From: Candidatus Nanohalarchaeota archaeon
GTDB lineage: Archaea > Nanohalarchaeota > Nanosalinia > Nanosalinales > JAFCCC01
Length of the DNA: 38,784 nt
Assembly (NCBI GenBank): GCA_017610385.1
Contig: JAFCCC010000008.1
Location: forward strand, 1-38,784
Reading direction: 5' to 3'
Shown here: one piece after another, positions 25,193 through 33,820 of the stretch
Position numbering within the stretch: position 1 is the first letter of the stretch
How the letters are laid out: the number at the start of each line of letters is the position of its first letter
The notes under the pieces: generated by a model
Database searches by the model: none
What the model saw: the letters and a program-made list of their open reading frames with translations, nothing else
What the model was told of the DNA's origin: nothing
Program-made: the position numbers and the translations under genes

Positions 25193-26194
25193 ATGAAAGT
25201 ACTAAAACAAGTTCTAAAGGAGAATTTAATGGAACTTAAAGTAGAAAATGAAGAAGATCTTTGGCATCTCAGCTTTATTTTGGAAATTGGGGATTTAATT
25301 AAAATGAAGAGTTTTAGAACTTCTTCTGTGGGAAAAGAAAAAGTGCCGTGCGTTTTAAAGTTGAGGGTTGAAAAAATTTCTTATGAAGGAAAAAGAATTA
25401 GAACAACTGGAAAGATTTTAGAAGGTCCAGAGAAAGTAGAAGCTGGTTATCATACTTTTAATATAGAGGAAAACAGTTTTTTTCTGCTTTGGAAGGAAAA
25501 TTGGAAAAAATACCAAAAAGATAGGATAAAAAAAGCAATCAAAGATAAAAAATACAAGATTCTTGCGTGTTTAATTGAAAAGGAAGATGTTTCTTTTTAT
25601 GTGATTACTGAAATGGGCATAAAATTTGTTGGAGAAAAAGAATCAGAAATTCCAGGAAAAATGTTTAAGGGAGATAAATCAGAAAATGAATTTTTTGGGG
25701 AAGTCATTGCATCTTTAAAATCAATTGAATCTGATAAAATTATTCTTGCTGGACCAGGTTTTGAAAAGGAAAATTTAGCTAGAGTAATCAAAGATAAAGA
25801 AAAAGAATTAAAAAACAAAATTTTTGTTCAAAACACTAGTGTAACTGGAAAAACAGGGGTAACTGAAATTATTAAAAGAGGCGCTATTGAAAAGATAGTA
25901 AAAGAAAGTAGAATTTCCTCTGAAATTAATTTAGTTGAAAAATTTTTAGAGCTTTTAAGTAAAAATAAAGAAGTTTCATATGGATTAAAAGAAGTTCAGA
26001 GAGCTATTGTGCTCGGAGCAGTAAAAGATCTTTTAATTTCTGAAAATAAAATTAGAGAAAAAGGAGTAATTACTCTGATGGGCTCTGCTGAAAAAAACAG
26101 GGCAGAAATTCATATAATTCATGTAGATCATGATTCTGGAAGGCAATTAGAAAGTTTAGGAGGAATTGCAGCTATTTTACGCTTTAAAATTTAA
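25193..26194 (+). CDS. pelA: Pelota (archaeal ribosome-rescue factor)
   Basis: 333 residues, close to the usual archaeal length. An N-terminal Sm-like domain (about 1-125) shows LKENLMELKVENEEDLWHL and GD(L)IK-x-K-x-F-R-T; the central domain has IILAGPGFEKENLARVI; the C-terminal domain has the eRF1-like NKEVSYGLKEVQRAIVLGAVKDLLIS and ends GGIAAILRF. Pelota recognises stalled ribosomes together with aEF1A or ABCE1 and lacks the GGQ motif of release factors, as here. It stands alone in its transcription unit. Confidence 0.93.
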   Translation: MKVLKQVLKENLMELKVENEEDLWHLSFILEIGDLIKMKSFRTSSVGKEKVPCVLKLRVEKISYEGKRIRTTGKILEGPEKVEAGYHTFNIEENSFFLLWKENWKKYQKDRIKKAIKDKKYKILACLIEKEDVSFYVITEMGIKFVGEKESEIPGKMFKGDKSENEFFGEVIASLKSIESDKIILAGPGFEKENLARVIKDKEKELKNKIFVQNTSVTGKTGVTEIIKRGAIEKIVKESRISSEINLVEKFLELLSKNKEVSYGLKEVQRAIVLGAVKDLLISENKIREKGVITLMGSAEKNRAEIHIIHVDHDSGRQLESLGGIAAILRFKI

Positions 26195-26267
26195 TTGTTC
26201 AGAGTTTAAATTCTATCTTATCTCTTTAAATTATCGTATTAATTTAAATTATTCCTTATTTAAATTA

Positions 26268-27041
26268 TCAAATTTTAATTGTTTTATCGCGTAACGCAGA
26301 AGAAAGTTTTATTAAAGCATTTAAAACATAAGACTCTTCTAATCCTGCGCGAACAGTTACTTCTTGTGTTGCCACATTATATGCAATTATTTGGGTAAAT
26401 GGTTCTTCAATTGAAATAGGATCATATTTTTCTTTTTCATGATCATAAATCTTTGGGTCTCTTGCCAGGGTCCCGCCAGGATCTATTTTGCCTATTCCTC
26501 GGGCCCGAATATGTTCTTTTGCAATTTGTTCTGGGCAAGTAAATTGAATTAAATAGGTATTCCCATACTTTGCAAATCTTTGCAGAATTTCTGTTCGAGA
26601 AGAAGTTCCTTCTTTTCTTCCAAAAGTTGCGTCTAGTATTAACGGGCCTGCATAAGAAAGAATGTATTGTTCACCCCAGTCTAATAATTCGGCGTAGGTT
26701 TGTGCACTTTGCTTGGCCCGTAAATCTAGAAAGGGATTTGCTCTCTCGCGTAAAGAATCTGGTAAAATAATTCCGTGGGTGCTAGTCATTGCCACAAGAA
26801 GATTCAAATGTTCAATATCGTCTTGTTTTTCTAACCAATCAAGAACAGTACCCCACATAGTTTCTAAAGGAGCATTTTCAAAGGGGGATGTATCTGGGTA
26901 ATTTGGAAATAGTTGTGTTCTAATGGTGTCTGTGCCCAATCGCACTCCATTAAGTTCTTCTTTCAGTAGCAAAGATGTTGTAGATTTACCAGTACCTACT
27001 AATCCTGCAGAAATTATTGTATCTTGACTATGTTGATTCAT
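26268..27041 (-). CDS. P-loop kinase-like protein (AAA_33/zeta-type)
   Basis: 257 residues. The N-terminal Walker A is GLVGTGKST at residues 13-21, followed by RLGTDTIRTQLFP, the D-x-x-R arrangement of polynucleotide-kinase/zeta-toxin-like small-molecule or nucleic-acid kinases. Further motifs are GPLILDATFGRK (Walker-B-like strand) and EHIRARG (lid). The substrate cannot be deduced. No antitoxin-like gene is adjacent, so I favour a metabolic or RNA-processing kinase. It lies downstream of the tRNA-Ser gene on the same strand. Confidence 0.75.
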   Translation of the reverse strand: MNQHSQDTIISAGLVGTGKSTTSLLLKEELNGVRLGTDTIRTQLFPNYPDTSPFENAPLETMWGTVLDWLEKQDDIEHLNLLVAMTSTHGIILPDSLRERANPFLDLRAKQSAQTYAELLDWGEQYILSYAGPLILDATFGRKEGTSSRTEILQRFAKYGNTYLIQFTCPEQIAKEHIRARGIGKIDPGGTLARDPKIYDHEKEKYDPISIEEPFTQIIAYNVATQEVTVRAGLEESYVLNALIKLSSALRDKTIKI

Positions 27042-27132
27042 ATAACAAAATTATCTTCAAGTAATTTATTTTTGTGTAGTGCACTTGAAATGAGAGTTCT
27101 TTTATATTGAACAATCTACGAATGGTGTAGAA

Positions 27133-27286
27133 CGTCGGGGATGGGATTTGAACCCACGTGATCTTGCGATCATCAGGTATTTACGCAATATTTTTATAAA
27201 AGACATTTATTATAAATGTCATATTTGGTGTGCACAGACACCCTACTTAGCAACCTGACGCAATGGCCGGACTATGCGACCCCGAC
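27133..27286 (-). tRNA. trnS-GCU: tRNA-Ser(GCU) with an intron
   Basis: On the minus strand the acceptor GTCGGGG pairs with CCCCGAC, with discriminator G73 and no encoded CCA. The D arm is GCA...TGC, the anticodon stem is TCAGG/CCTGA with loop TTGCTA+A and anticodon GCT, and a long variable arm is formed by GATC-GCAA-GATC, the class II hallmark of serine tRNA. The T arm is GTGGG-TTCAAAT-CCCAT. Exons are 27248-27286 and 27133-27178, giving an 85-nt mature tRNA. A TATA-like element at 27312-27327 lies upstream. It reads AGC/AGU codons. Confidence 0.93.
27179..27247 (-). other. tRNA-Ser intron at position 37/38
   Basis: A 69-nt intron follows A37. The junctions form a canonical bulge-helix-bulge: a central 4-bp helix TTGC/GTAA (one G-U), a 3-nt bulge TAA on the 5' side and ATA on the 3' side, with the anticodon stem on one side and GTA/TGC pairing on the other. 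Cuts after the second bulge base remove exactly this segment. Inside lie hairpins GGTGT/ACACC and an 8-bp stem (GACATTTA/TAAATGTC). The tRNA splicing endonuclease is the expected enzyme. Confidence 0.85.
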
Positions 27287-27311
27287 ATTGTTACTTCTAC
27301 AATAGTACAAT

Positions 27312-27327
27312 ACTTATTTAAATTTAA
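27312..27327. promoter_or_regulatory. Shared, nearly symmetrical TATA element
   Basis: CTTATTTAAATTTAAG is almost its own reverse complement. It lies about 26-41 bases before the tRNA-Ser 5' end (minus) and 36-51 bases before the PRC-barrel start (plus), so it could serve both divergent genes. Confidence 0.5.
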
Positions 27328-27336
27328 GAATTTAAA

Positions 27337-27353
27337 CTCAAGGTATACTTGAG
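27337..27353. promoter_or_regulatory. Perfect inverted repeat, candidate operator
   Basis: CTCAAG-GTATA-CTTGAG is a perfect 6-bp inverted repeat with a 5-bp centre, located between the TATA element and the ATG at 27363. Its position around the predicted transcription start suits a dimeric repressor site or a short RNA hairpin in the leader. Confidence 0.45.
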
Positions 27354-27362
27354 GTAATACTT

Positions 27363-27668
27363 ATGGCTGCAAATGTTCTAGATTATTCAGAAATTATAGG
27401 AAAAGATGTATTTACAGATAGAGGTGCCTTTTGTGGTAAAATAAAGGATATTGAACTAGACTTACCAAAATTTAGAATTAGGTCAATAGTTGTAGATGCT
27501 GCAAGAGGATCTTACCTAGAAGAAAAAGTGGGGGGTAAGAAAGGCGTTCTAGTTCCTTACGGGATGGTCAATGCAGTAGAGGATGTTGTTGTAATAAAAC
27601 ATTTTGCTGCAAATACCGAGGATGTATCAAAGCCTTCTTCTGAAAAAGAAAGAGTCAATGAAGATTAA
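27363..27668 (+). CDS. PRC-barrel domain protein
   Basis: 101 residues, essentially one PRC-barrel: YSEIIGKDVFTDRGAFCGKI then DIELDLPKFRIRSIVVDA and LVPYGMVNAVEDVVVIK. Archaea have many free-standing PRC-barrel proteins; roles in RNA metabolism and in cell division (CdpB-type) are known for some, so the exact role here is open. The charged C-terminal 20 residues are probably disordered. Its stop overlaps the convergent peptidase gene by four bases. Confidence 0.85.
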   Translation: MAANVLDYSEIIGKDVFTDRGAFCGKIKDIELDLPKFRIRSIVVDAARGSYLEEKVGGKKGVLVPYGMVNAVEDVVVIKHFAANTEDVSKPSSEKERVNED

Positions 27669-28669
27669 TTTAGCTCTTTTGGAAAGTTTGTTAAAACTTC
27701 TTTCCTACCTTTTTTATTTATTATAAGATCATCTTCTAACCGAACTCCCCCGATTTTTGGAACATAGAGCCCAGGTTCAATTGTAAATACATTTCCTTTT
27801 TCTAGTTTTTTATTTTGAGAAATTTTCTCATGAACTTCGGTTCCTACTCCATGACCTAATAAATGGAGGTAATTTTTTCTTAAATCATAACCTTTGGTTT
27901 TCACTAATTTCTCAATATTTTGTGATATTTTTTCATAAGAAGCATTTTCTTTCACCTGAGACGTGGCGATAGTATTTAGGTCTAAAACATCATTGTATAG
28001 TTTTTCTTGTTTTTTATTTGGGTCTAAACAAAATGTTCGGGTCATATCTGAACAGTAGTTTTGATATCTCACGCCCATATCTAAAATAACCAGATCTTTT
28101 TTGGTTATTTTTTTACTATTACTTAATCTGTGTGGTTGACATGAATTTACCTGAACTAAGGGATCAAAAGAAGGCAAACACTTTTTCTTTAAAATTTCCA
28201 TTTGAATTAGAGAATAAAGTTCCCATTCTGTGAGTTTGTCATTGAGTGCATTTCTTGCTTTTTCTAATATTTTTTCAGTAATCTTGCATGCTTTTTTAAT
28301 CTTAAAAAGTTCTTTTGTTGTTTTGATTGTACGCACGTTTTCAATCAATTCAGTTACTTTGACCTTTGGAAAGATTTTCTTTAATATTTGATTTATCTCT
28401 GAATCAGATTCAATTTTTCCTTTTAACTTAAGGTTTTTCAACAAGTGAATGGCTTCGTCTTTGCTTGTATAAATCTCCTTAGGATCAAAATCAAAATAAG
28501 TATAAAAATTAGAAGTAATTAATTTGAGATTTTCTTGAGAAATAATAAATATTCCTTGTACTTCTTGTTCAAAAATATAAAACAAATTGGAGGGATTTGT
28601 AACTATTAGAGAATTTAGTTTCTTTTTTTCCATTTGAATTCTAATTTGCGTAAGTGCTTCTTGATTCAT
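27665..28669 (-). CDS. pepQ: Xaa-Pro dipeptidase/aminopeptidase (M24 family)
   Basis: 334 residues. An N-terminal creatinase-like domain (1-115) precedes the pita-bread catalytic domain. All five metal ligands are visible: Asp197 (LDMG), Asp208 (SDMTRTF), His273 (GHGVG), Glu298 (IEPGLY) and Glu312 (RLEDD). The enzyme would cleave Xaa-Pro bonds in the cytoplasm using two metal ions, probably in peptide recycling. Convergent with the PRC-barrel gene; its start faces the P1 gene region. Confidence 0.92.
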   Translation of the reverse strand: MNQEALTQIRIQMEKKKLNSLIVTNPSNLFYIFEQEVQGIFIISQENLKLITSNFYTYFDFDPKEIYTSKDEAIHLLKNLKLKGKIESDSEINQILKKIFPKVKVTELIENVRTIKTTKELFKIKKACKITEKILEKARNALNDKLTEWELYSLIQMEILKKKCLPSFDPLVQVNSCQPHRLSNSKKITKKDLVILDMGVRYQNYCSDMTRTFCLDPNKKQEKLYNDVLDLNTIATSQVKENASYEKISQNIEKLVKTKGYDLRKNYLHLLGHGVGTEVHEKISQNKKLEKGNVFTIEPGLYVPKIGGVRLEDDLIINKKGRKEVLTNFPKELN

Positions 28670-28770
28670 TATAGATATAATACAAATATTACATAGTATA
28701 AATGTTGTGTTTTTTGAGGGAGGATTAGTATGTCTTGGTATTCTCGTTGTTTGTTTAGATTACGCATAGC

Positions 28771-28784
28771 GAAACGTTTTTAAT
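28771..28784 (+). promoter_or_regulatory. Probable BRE/TATA of the ribosomal P1 gene
   Basis: GCGAAAC (overlapping the window edge of the element) followed by GTTTTTAATG resembles BRE plus TATA and lies about 47-60 bases before the ATG at 28831, allowing a leader of about 25 nt that holds the GGAGG at 28819-28823. Another TATA-like sequence (TAGTATAAA) near 28695 may give a longer transcript. Confidence 0.4.
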
Positions 28785-28830
28785 GTTATGCAATAAAGCA
28801 AGTGTATTAACCAATAAAGGAGGAAATGAA

Positions 28831-29136
28831 ATGAATTTAATTTATAGCGCATTGATGCTTCACGAAGCAAAGAAAGAAATTAATGAAGATAATGTAAAAA
28901 AGTTAGTCCAATCTATTGGAATTAAAGTAGATGATGCACAGATTAAGGCGTTAGTAACTGCTCTAGATGGAGTAGATATAGATGATGCAATTTCTAAATC
29001 AGTGAGTACAGCTCCAGTAGCGATATCACCAGCTGCAGTCAGCGGAGAGTCAAAGATTGAAGAAAAAGCAGAAAAGGAAGAAGAAAAAGCTAGCGAAGAA
29101 GAAGCAGCAGCAGGACTTGCAGGATTGTTTGGCTAA
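28831..29136 (+). CDS. rpl12: Large-subunit ribosomal protein P1 (archaeal L12)
   Basis: 101 residues from the ATG at 28831, chosen because GGAGG lies at 28819-28823 and MNLIYSALMLHEAKKEI is the family N-terminus; an in-frame ATG at 28783 would add 16 unrelated residues. N-terminal dimerisation helices are followed by an Ala-rich hinge, a Glu/Lys-rich stretch and the conserved tail EEEAAAGLAGLFG, which contacts translation factors. In many archaea P1 sits next to L10 and L1; here it stands alone. Confidence 0.95.
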   Translation: MNLIYSALMLHEAKKEINEDNVKKLVQSIGIKVDDAQIKALVTALDGVDIDDAISKSVSTAPVAISPAAVSGESKIEEKAEKEEEKASEEEAAAGLAGLFG

Positions 29137-29244
29137 ACAATCAGCCAAGCATTATATTTCTTTTTTAAATTAAGCAATTAGAGGGATCTATCTTCTTGGT
29201 TCTATTATGAAGTTTTTTATTCTACACAATACAAATAGTTTACC

Positions 29245-30447
29245 ATGAATGTTATTACCAGTTTGTTGATATTTGCAGCAATCATAATTTTTGGATTTAT
29301 TTCTAATGCGATATTCAAGAAAACTAGAATTCCAGATCTTATTTGGCTTATGCTTTTGGGCATAATAATCGGTCCAGTGACGGGTTTACTGAATCGCGGT
29401 GCAATTGTTTCACTGATGCCATATTTATCTGCTCTTGCATTACTATTCATTTTATTTGACGCGGGACTGAACATGAATTTATATAAATTACTAAAGGAAA
29501 TGCCGCGGGGATCTTTACTCGCATTTATTTCATTTGGATTCTCTATGCTGGCTGTAGGCTTTATTTCCTATTATTTTTTAGAATTAAACTTAACTACGGG
29601 TTTGTTATTGGGCGCAATTGTGGGGGGCGTAAGCTCTGCAATTGTCATTCCAATTATGTCTGGTCTGCGATCAATCAATGATCATACTTCTTTAATTTTA
29701 GAAATTGAATCTGTGATTACAGATCCATTAGCAATTATCGTTAGTTTGGCGCTAGTGGCAATTATTTCTTCTGGAGCTTCTGGACTTAGTGGGGTGGGAA
29801 GTGCGATTCAATTAACAATTAGTTCGTTTTCTATTTCAATTGTATTTGGACTTTTCGCAGGCATTTTGTGGTTAGTTTTGCTTCAGCATCTCAAGGGAGA
29901 AGATTATTTTTATATTTTAACCTTGGGATTTTTGTTCTTGCTATATGGTATTGTAGAATTGCTCGGGGGGAGTGGGGCCATTTCTGCATTAATTATTGGA
30001 TTGGTTCTAGGAAATGGTCAATCTATCGGTAGAATGTTACGATCTAAAACATTATGTGTTAATATGCCCGCCAAAACAAGGGCTCTACAATCAGAAATTT
30101 CCTTTTTCATTAAAACGTTCTTTTTTGTTTCCTTGGGTGCGATAATTACATTTGATAAAATAAGTTTGATTTTGTATGGAATAATGATTTCTTTAATTTT
30201 GTTATTTGTAAGATCACTAGCTGTTTGGATAAGTACATATCATTCTAAATTTGAAAAAGTTGATAAAGCAATAATGGCATTTATGCTCCCACGAGGATTA
30301 TCTGCGGCAGTCCTAGCAACAATAATTTTAGTAGAATATTCTCTTCCCGGAACAGAGGTATTTGCAGAAGTGATTTTCTCGATTATATTTAGTACGGCGA
30401 TTTTATCTACGTTAGGTGTTGGTACTATTGCGATTAATAAAAAATGA
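29245..30447 (+). CDS. NhaP/Kef-type cation:proton antiporter (CPA family)
   Basis: 400 residues with about 12 transmembrane helices. The signature LILEIESVITDPLAI (about residues 150-165) contains the acidic pair region typical of NhaP-like CPA1 antiporters. Other family features are LWLMLLGIIIGPVTG near the N-terminus and MLPRGLSAAVLATI near the C-terminus. There is no cytosolic TrkA domain, which favours a Na+/H+ antiporter over a Kef K+ system. Probably pH or sodium homeostasis. Located 45 bases upstream of alaS on the same strand. Confidence 0.85.
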   Translation: MNVITSLLIFAAIIIFGFISNAIFKKTRIPDLIWLMLLGIIIGPVTGLLNRGAIVSLMPYLSALALLFILFDAGLNMNLYKLLKEMPRGSLLAFISFGFSMLAVGFISYYFLELNLTTGLLLGAIVGGVSSAIVIPIMSGLRSINDHTSLILEIESVITDPLAIIVSLALVAIISSGASGLSGVGSAIQLTISSFSISIVFGLFAGILWLVLLQHLKGEDYFYILTLGFLFLLYGIVELLGGSGAISALIIGLVLGNGQSIGRMLRSKTLCVNMPAKTRALQSEISFFIKTFFFVSLGAIITFDKISLILYGIMISLILLFVRSLAVWISTYHSKFEKVDKAIMAFMLPRGLSAAVLATIILVEYSLPGTEVFAEVIFSIIFSTAILSTLGVGTIAINKK

Positions 30448-30491
30448 TTGTTAGTTATTTTAATTTTTGTATCTAATGGAGTTTTAAGAGA

Positions 30492-33278
30492 ATGGAAATA
30501 GACAAACAACTCAAAGAAAAATATCGGAAAATATTTTCACAAAATCCAGAGAAATATTATCCTGTAGAATTTTTAAAGAATTTAAATTTAGTTAGAGGAA
30601 AATGTAAAAAATGTGGTAAGTTTTTTTGGAGTACAGACCCCGCAAGAGATGTTTGCGGAGATGGTGCATGTACGGAAACTTATTCTTTTTTAGATAAAAG
30701 AGTGAAACGCTTGAATTTCACGCAAACGTGGAAGAAATTCTCAAAAATTTTGAAAAATCAAGGATATACGGAAATAAAGAGATATCCGGTTTCTGCACGT
30801 TGGCGAGATGATTTACATTTTGTAGAAGCATCTGTTGATGATTTTATCCCATATGTTGTTTCAGGAGAAATTAAACCACCAGCCAAAGCACTAATTGTAC
30901 CTCAATTCTGTCTGAGGTTTAATGATATTGCAAATATTGGAGTTACTGGAGCGCATTATTCTTTATTTACTATGATTGGTCAACATAGATTTGAAACACC
31001 CAAAGATTATAAACCAAATGAATATCTGTCTCATTTGTATAAATGGTTCAATAAGGGATTGGGCTTGAATGCAAAAGATCTTGTGTTTCATGAAGATTTC
31101 TGGGCGGGTTCTGGTAATTTTGGGCCGTGTGTTGAAGTTTTCGGTGGGGGATTAGAACTAGCAAATCAGGTTTATATGCAGTATAAACAAACTGCAAATT
31201 CCTACAAGGAACTGAAACTAAAGGTTTTAGATATGGGCTTGGGTCAAGAAAGAAACTGTTGGTTTGCATCAAACAAAATTAATTCATATGAAGCAGTTTT
31301 TCCAACCATATGTTCTAAATTAAGAAAACAACTTGGTTTGAAGTTTGATGAAAAATTATTGAAAAAATTTGTAATTTATTCTAGCGTATTAAATGATACA
31401 AAAGATAAAACGAAAACATTACAATATATTTCAAAAAAAATCAATGTGGACTATTTAACATTAAAAGCGCTTGTTGAAAAAACGTCATCATTTTATTCCA
31501 TAATAGATCACTCACGAGCGCTTTTAGTTGCTATCTCTGATGGAGTTTTGCCATCAAATGTTGGTGGAGGCTATAATTTAAGAGCAATATTCAGAAGGTC
31601 TTTTGATATAATTGAACAATTTAATTGGAATATTAATATTTCTGACCTGGTGGCGTGGCATAGTAAAGATTTGAAAAAATTACATCCTGAATTAAGTGAA
31701 AATCTTGATGAAATTCAAGAGATACTTCGCCATGAAAGAAAGAAATATTTTTCAACTAAAAAAAGCGCTGAGAAAATAATTTCATCCATTAAAAAAACTC
31801 CAACTGAATCAGATCTATTAACCTTGTATAAATCTCGGGGAATTAGTCCAGAAATGTTAATTAAATCAGGATTAAAAATAAAAGTTCCAGACGAGTTTTA
31901 TCTTAAATTAACAGAAAATCAGAATCAAGAGAAACTTTATAGTACAATTAAAAAAACAGTTTATTCAGAATTAGATAATTTGAAGGAAACAGAACTACTT
32001 TATAGAACAGATGATTATCTAAGAGAATTTAATGCAAAGGTTGTGAAGTCCTTTAGAGATTTTGTGGTTTTAGATAAGACGGCATTTTATCCAACCTCTG
32101 GCGGCCAAGCGCATGATTTGGGAACTATTAATAAATCAGAAATCATTGATGTTACGAAAATCAATGGAATTATATTGCATAAAATAAAAGGCATAAATCA
32201 GTTTAAGAGTGGAGATGTTGTTCATGGAGAAATAGAGTGGAAAAGAAGATTACAGTTAATGCAACATCATACTGCAACACACATAATTAATGGTGTTTCT
32301 AGATCACTTCTTGGAAATCATATTTGGCAAGCTGGTGCAGAAAAAACTGTGGAAAAAGCCCGATTGGATTTAACTCATTATGAAAAATTAGACCAAAAAA
32401 CATTAAAGTTAATTGAGAAAAAATCTAATGACATTATTAAGCAAGGTGTGCCAATAAAAAAAGAACTTTTAACTAAGACTCAGGCAGAAAAAAAATACGG
32501 TTTTAGATTATATCAAGGAGGTGCGATTCCAACAAATATTCTGCGTGTTGTTTCTATTGGTGAATTAGATACTGAGGCGTGTGGTGGAACACATTTGAAT
32601 AATACGCGAGAGGTTGGAAGAATTAAAATCATTGGGTCTAAGAAAATTCAGGACGGAGTTATAAGAATAGAATTTAAAGCTGGTGAAGCATTAGAACACC
32701 ATACAAATTTGGAAAAAGGTCAAAAAGCAAAAATTGCAAAATTATTTGATATTAAAGAAACTGAAAAAATAAATCTGCAAGGGATTTCTGAAATTTATTC
32801 TGTGGGAGTAAATCAAATACTAAAAACACTAAATAAATTTATACGGGAGTGGAATTTACAAAAAGCAGAAATTAAATTATTAGACACATTAAAGGAATAT
32901 GTTGGCGTTTTTAAAGAAATTCCAAGAGGATTAGGGGGTCCAAGAAAGTTATTTGCGGAATGGAAAAATCAAAAGAAAATCATTGATAAATTAAAAAAGA
33001 ATTTGGAATCTAAAATAATTTTAGAGCTTTCTTCTAAAAAAGAAAAGGTAATTGAAAAAAAAGTCAATATTTCTGACCTGGGATCATTAATTAGAATTTC
33101 TAAACAAATTACAGAAAAGAATCCGAAATTATGTGTAATTTTAATAAGTACTAAGTTTGTGGTTGGTTGCGCAGGAAAAGATTCTAAAATAAGCGCTCTA
33201 GATCAAATTAGAAAATTAGCGTCAGTCGTTCAAGGCAATTCTAGATTTGCAAAGGGATTTAAACTAAAGGGATCTTAA
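30492..33278 (+). CDS. alaS: Alanyl-tRNA synthetase, archaeal type
   Basis: 928 residues, normal for archaeal AlaRS. The N-terminus has the archaeal Zn-finger-like CGKFFWSTDPARDVCGDGAC segment, then class II catalytic core motifs (RFNDIANIGVTGAHYS). The editing domain shows HHTATH (His593, His597) and CGGTH (Cys697, His701), the zinc-binding set that clears mischarged Ser/Gly-tRNA. The C-terminal domain (about 750-928) has a helical dimerisation part and a DHHA1-like end (VVGCAGKDSKISALDQIRKLASVVQG). The last 15 bases overlap a convergent gene. Confidence 0.97.
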   Translation: MEIDKQLKEKYRKIFSQNPEKYYPVEFLKNLNLVRGKCKKCGKFFWSTDPARDVCGDGACTETYSFLDKRVKRLNFTQTWKKFSKILKNQGYTEIKRYPVSARWRDDLHFVEASVDDFIPYVVSGEIKPPAKALIVPQFCLRFNDIANIGVTGAHYSLFTMIGQHRFETPKDYKPNEYLSHLYKWFNKGLGLNAKDLVFHEDFWAGSGNFGPCVEVFGGGLELANQVYMQYKQTANSYKELKLKVLDMGLGQERNCWFASNKINSYEAVFPTICSKLRKQLGLKFDEKLLKKFVIYSSVLNDTKDKTKTLQYISKKINVDYLTLKALVEKTSSFYSIIDHSRALLVAISDGVLPSNVGGGYNLRAIFRRSFDIIEQFNWNINISDLVAWHSKDLKKLHPELSENLDEIQEILRHERKKYFSTKKSAEKIISSIKKTPTESDLLTLYKSRGISPEMLIKSGLKIKVPDEFYLKLTENQNQEKLYSTIKKTVYSELDNLKETELLYRTDDYLREFNAKVVKSFRDFVVLDKTAFYPTSGGQAHDLGTINKSEIIDVTKINGIILHKIKGINQFKSGDVVHGEIEWKRRLQLMQHHTATHIINGVSRSLLGNHIWQAGAEKTVEKARLDLTHYEKLDQKTLKLIEKKSNDIIKQGVPIKKELLTKTQAEKKYGFRLYQGGAIPTNILRVVSIGELDTEACGGTHLNNTREVGRIKIIGSKKIQDGVIRIEFKAGEALEHHTNLEKGQKAKIAKLFDIKETEKINLQGISEIYSVGVNQILKTLNKFIREWNLQKAEIKLLDTLKEYVGVFKEIPRGLGGPRKLFAEWKNQKKIIDKLKKNLESKIILELSSKKEKVIEKKVNISDLGSLIRISKQITEKNPKLCVILISTKFVVGCAGKDSKISALDQIRKLASVVQGNSRFAKGFKLKGS

Positions 33279-33761
33279 CGCACAAATATCTGGAGGATAA
33301 ATTAAATTCTGACAAATAAAATCTTCAATAAAGGTTGAATTAACTTCATTCAGCTGCTCTGTTTTTGCCCAAGACATAATGGTAATTCTAGAAGGATTAG
33401 TTTCATCAGGAGAAATATAAACTCGTGGATAATAGGTATTAGCTATCTGAGATAAATTTGAAATCAAAGGAATGCAATCAGAACAATTATATTCTATCCA
33501 AATCCCACCAATTTGACGTTCTACTGGAATTTTTGGGTGTGTATTGGGCTTTTCAATTAAAAGAACATCGCGCTGTATTTCTTGTGAAATAGGCGTATCA
33601 AAAATATTTTGAGTTAAAAATATTCTTTCATGCGTGTTGGTAGAATCAGCAGGCTTAGAAAATAATGCGAACCCGAGTGCCGAACCAATAAAAAGAATTA
33701 AAGTAAATAATGTAAAATATTTGCCCTTGTTGTGAGATTTTTTCTTTTTTCTTTTTACCAT
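33264..33761 (-). CDS. Membrane-anchored extracytoplasmic protein of unknown function
   Basis: 165 residues. A strongly basic start (MVKRKKKKSHNKGK) precedes one helix (about 16-34); the rest is extracytoplasmic. The segment GGIWIEYNCSDCIPLIS holds a CSDC pair after a beta strand, which might be a thioredoxin-like CxxC, but the remaining sequence is too divergent to claim that fold. Two more cysteines lie near the C-terminus. The gene overlaps alaS tail to tail by 15 bases. Confidence 0.65.
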   Translation of the reverse strand: MVKRKKKKSHNKGKYFTLFTLILFIGSALGFALFSKPADSTNTHERIFLTQNIFDTPISQEIQRDVLLIEKPNTHPKIPVERQIGGIWIEYNCSDCIPLISNLSQIANTYYPRVYISPDETNPSRITIMSWAKTEQLNEVNSTFIEDFICQNLIYPPDICALRSL

Positions 33762-33820
33762 ATTATATTAAATCACGATAAACCTTATAAAAATGCCGAA
33801 CCTCAATCAATAAGATTAAT

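Noticed and set aside
26225-26268. Three copies of TTTAAATTAT after pelota
   Set aside because: Spacing is irregular (18 and 16 bases) and the sequence is very AT-rich, so this is likely low-complexity spacer, not a CRISPR or origin.
26268-27041. Zeta-toxin/antitoxin module
   Set aside because: The P-loop protein resembles zeta-type kinases, but no small partner gene is next to it; the neighbours are a tRNA and pelota.
33264-33761. Thioredoxin-like domain from a CSDC motif
   Set aside because: Only the CxxC and one strand fit; no cis-Pro or other thioredoxin features could be seen.
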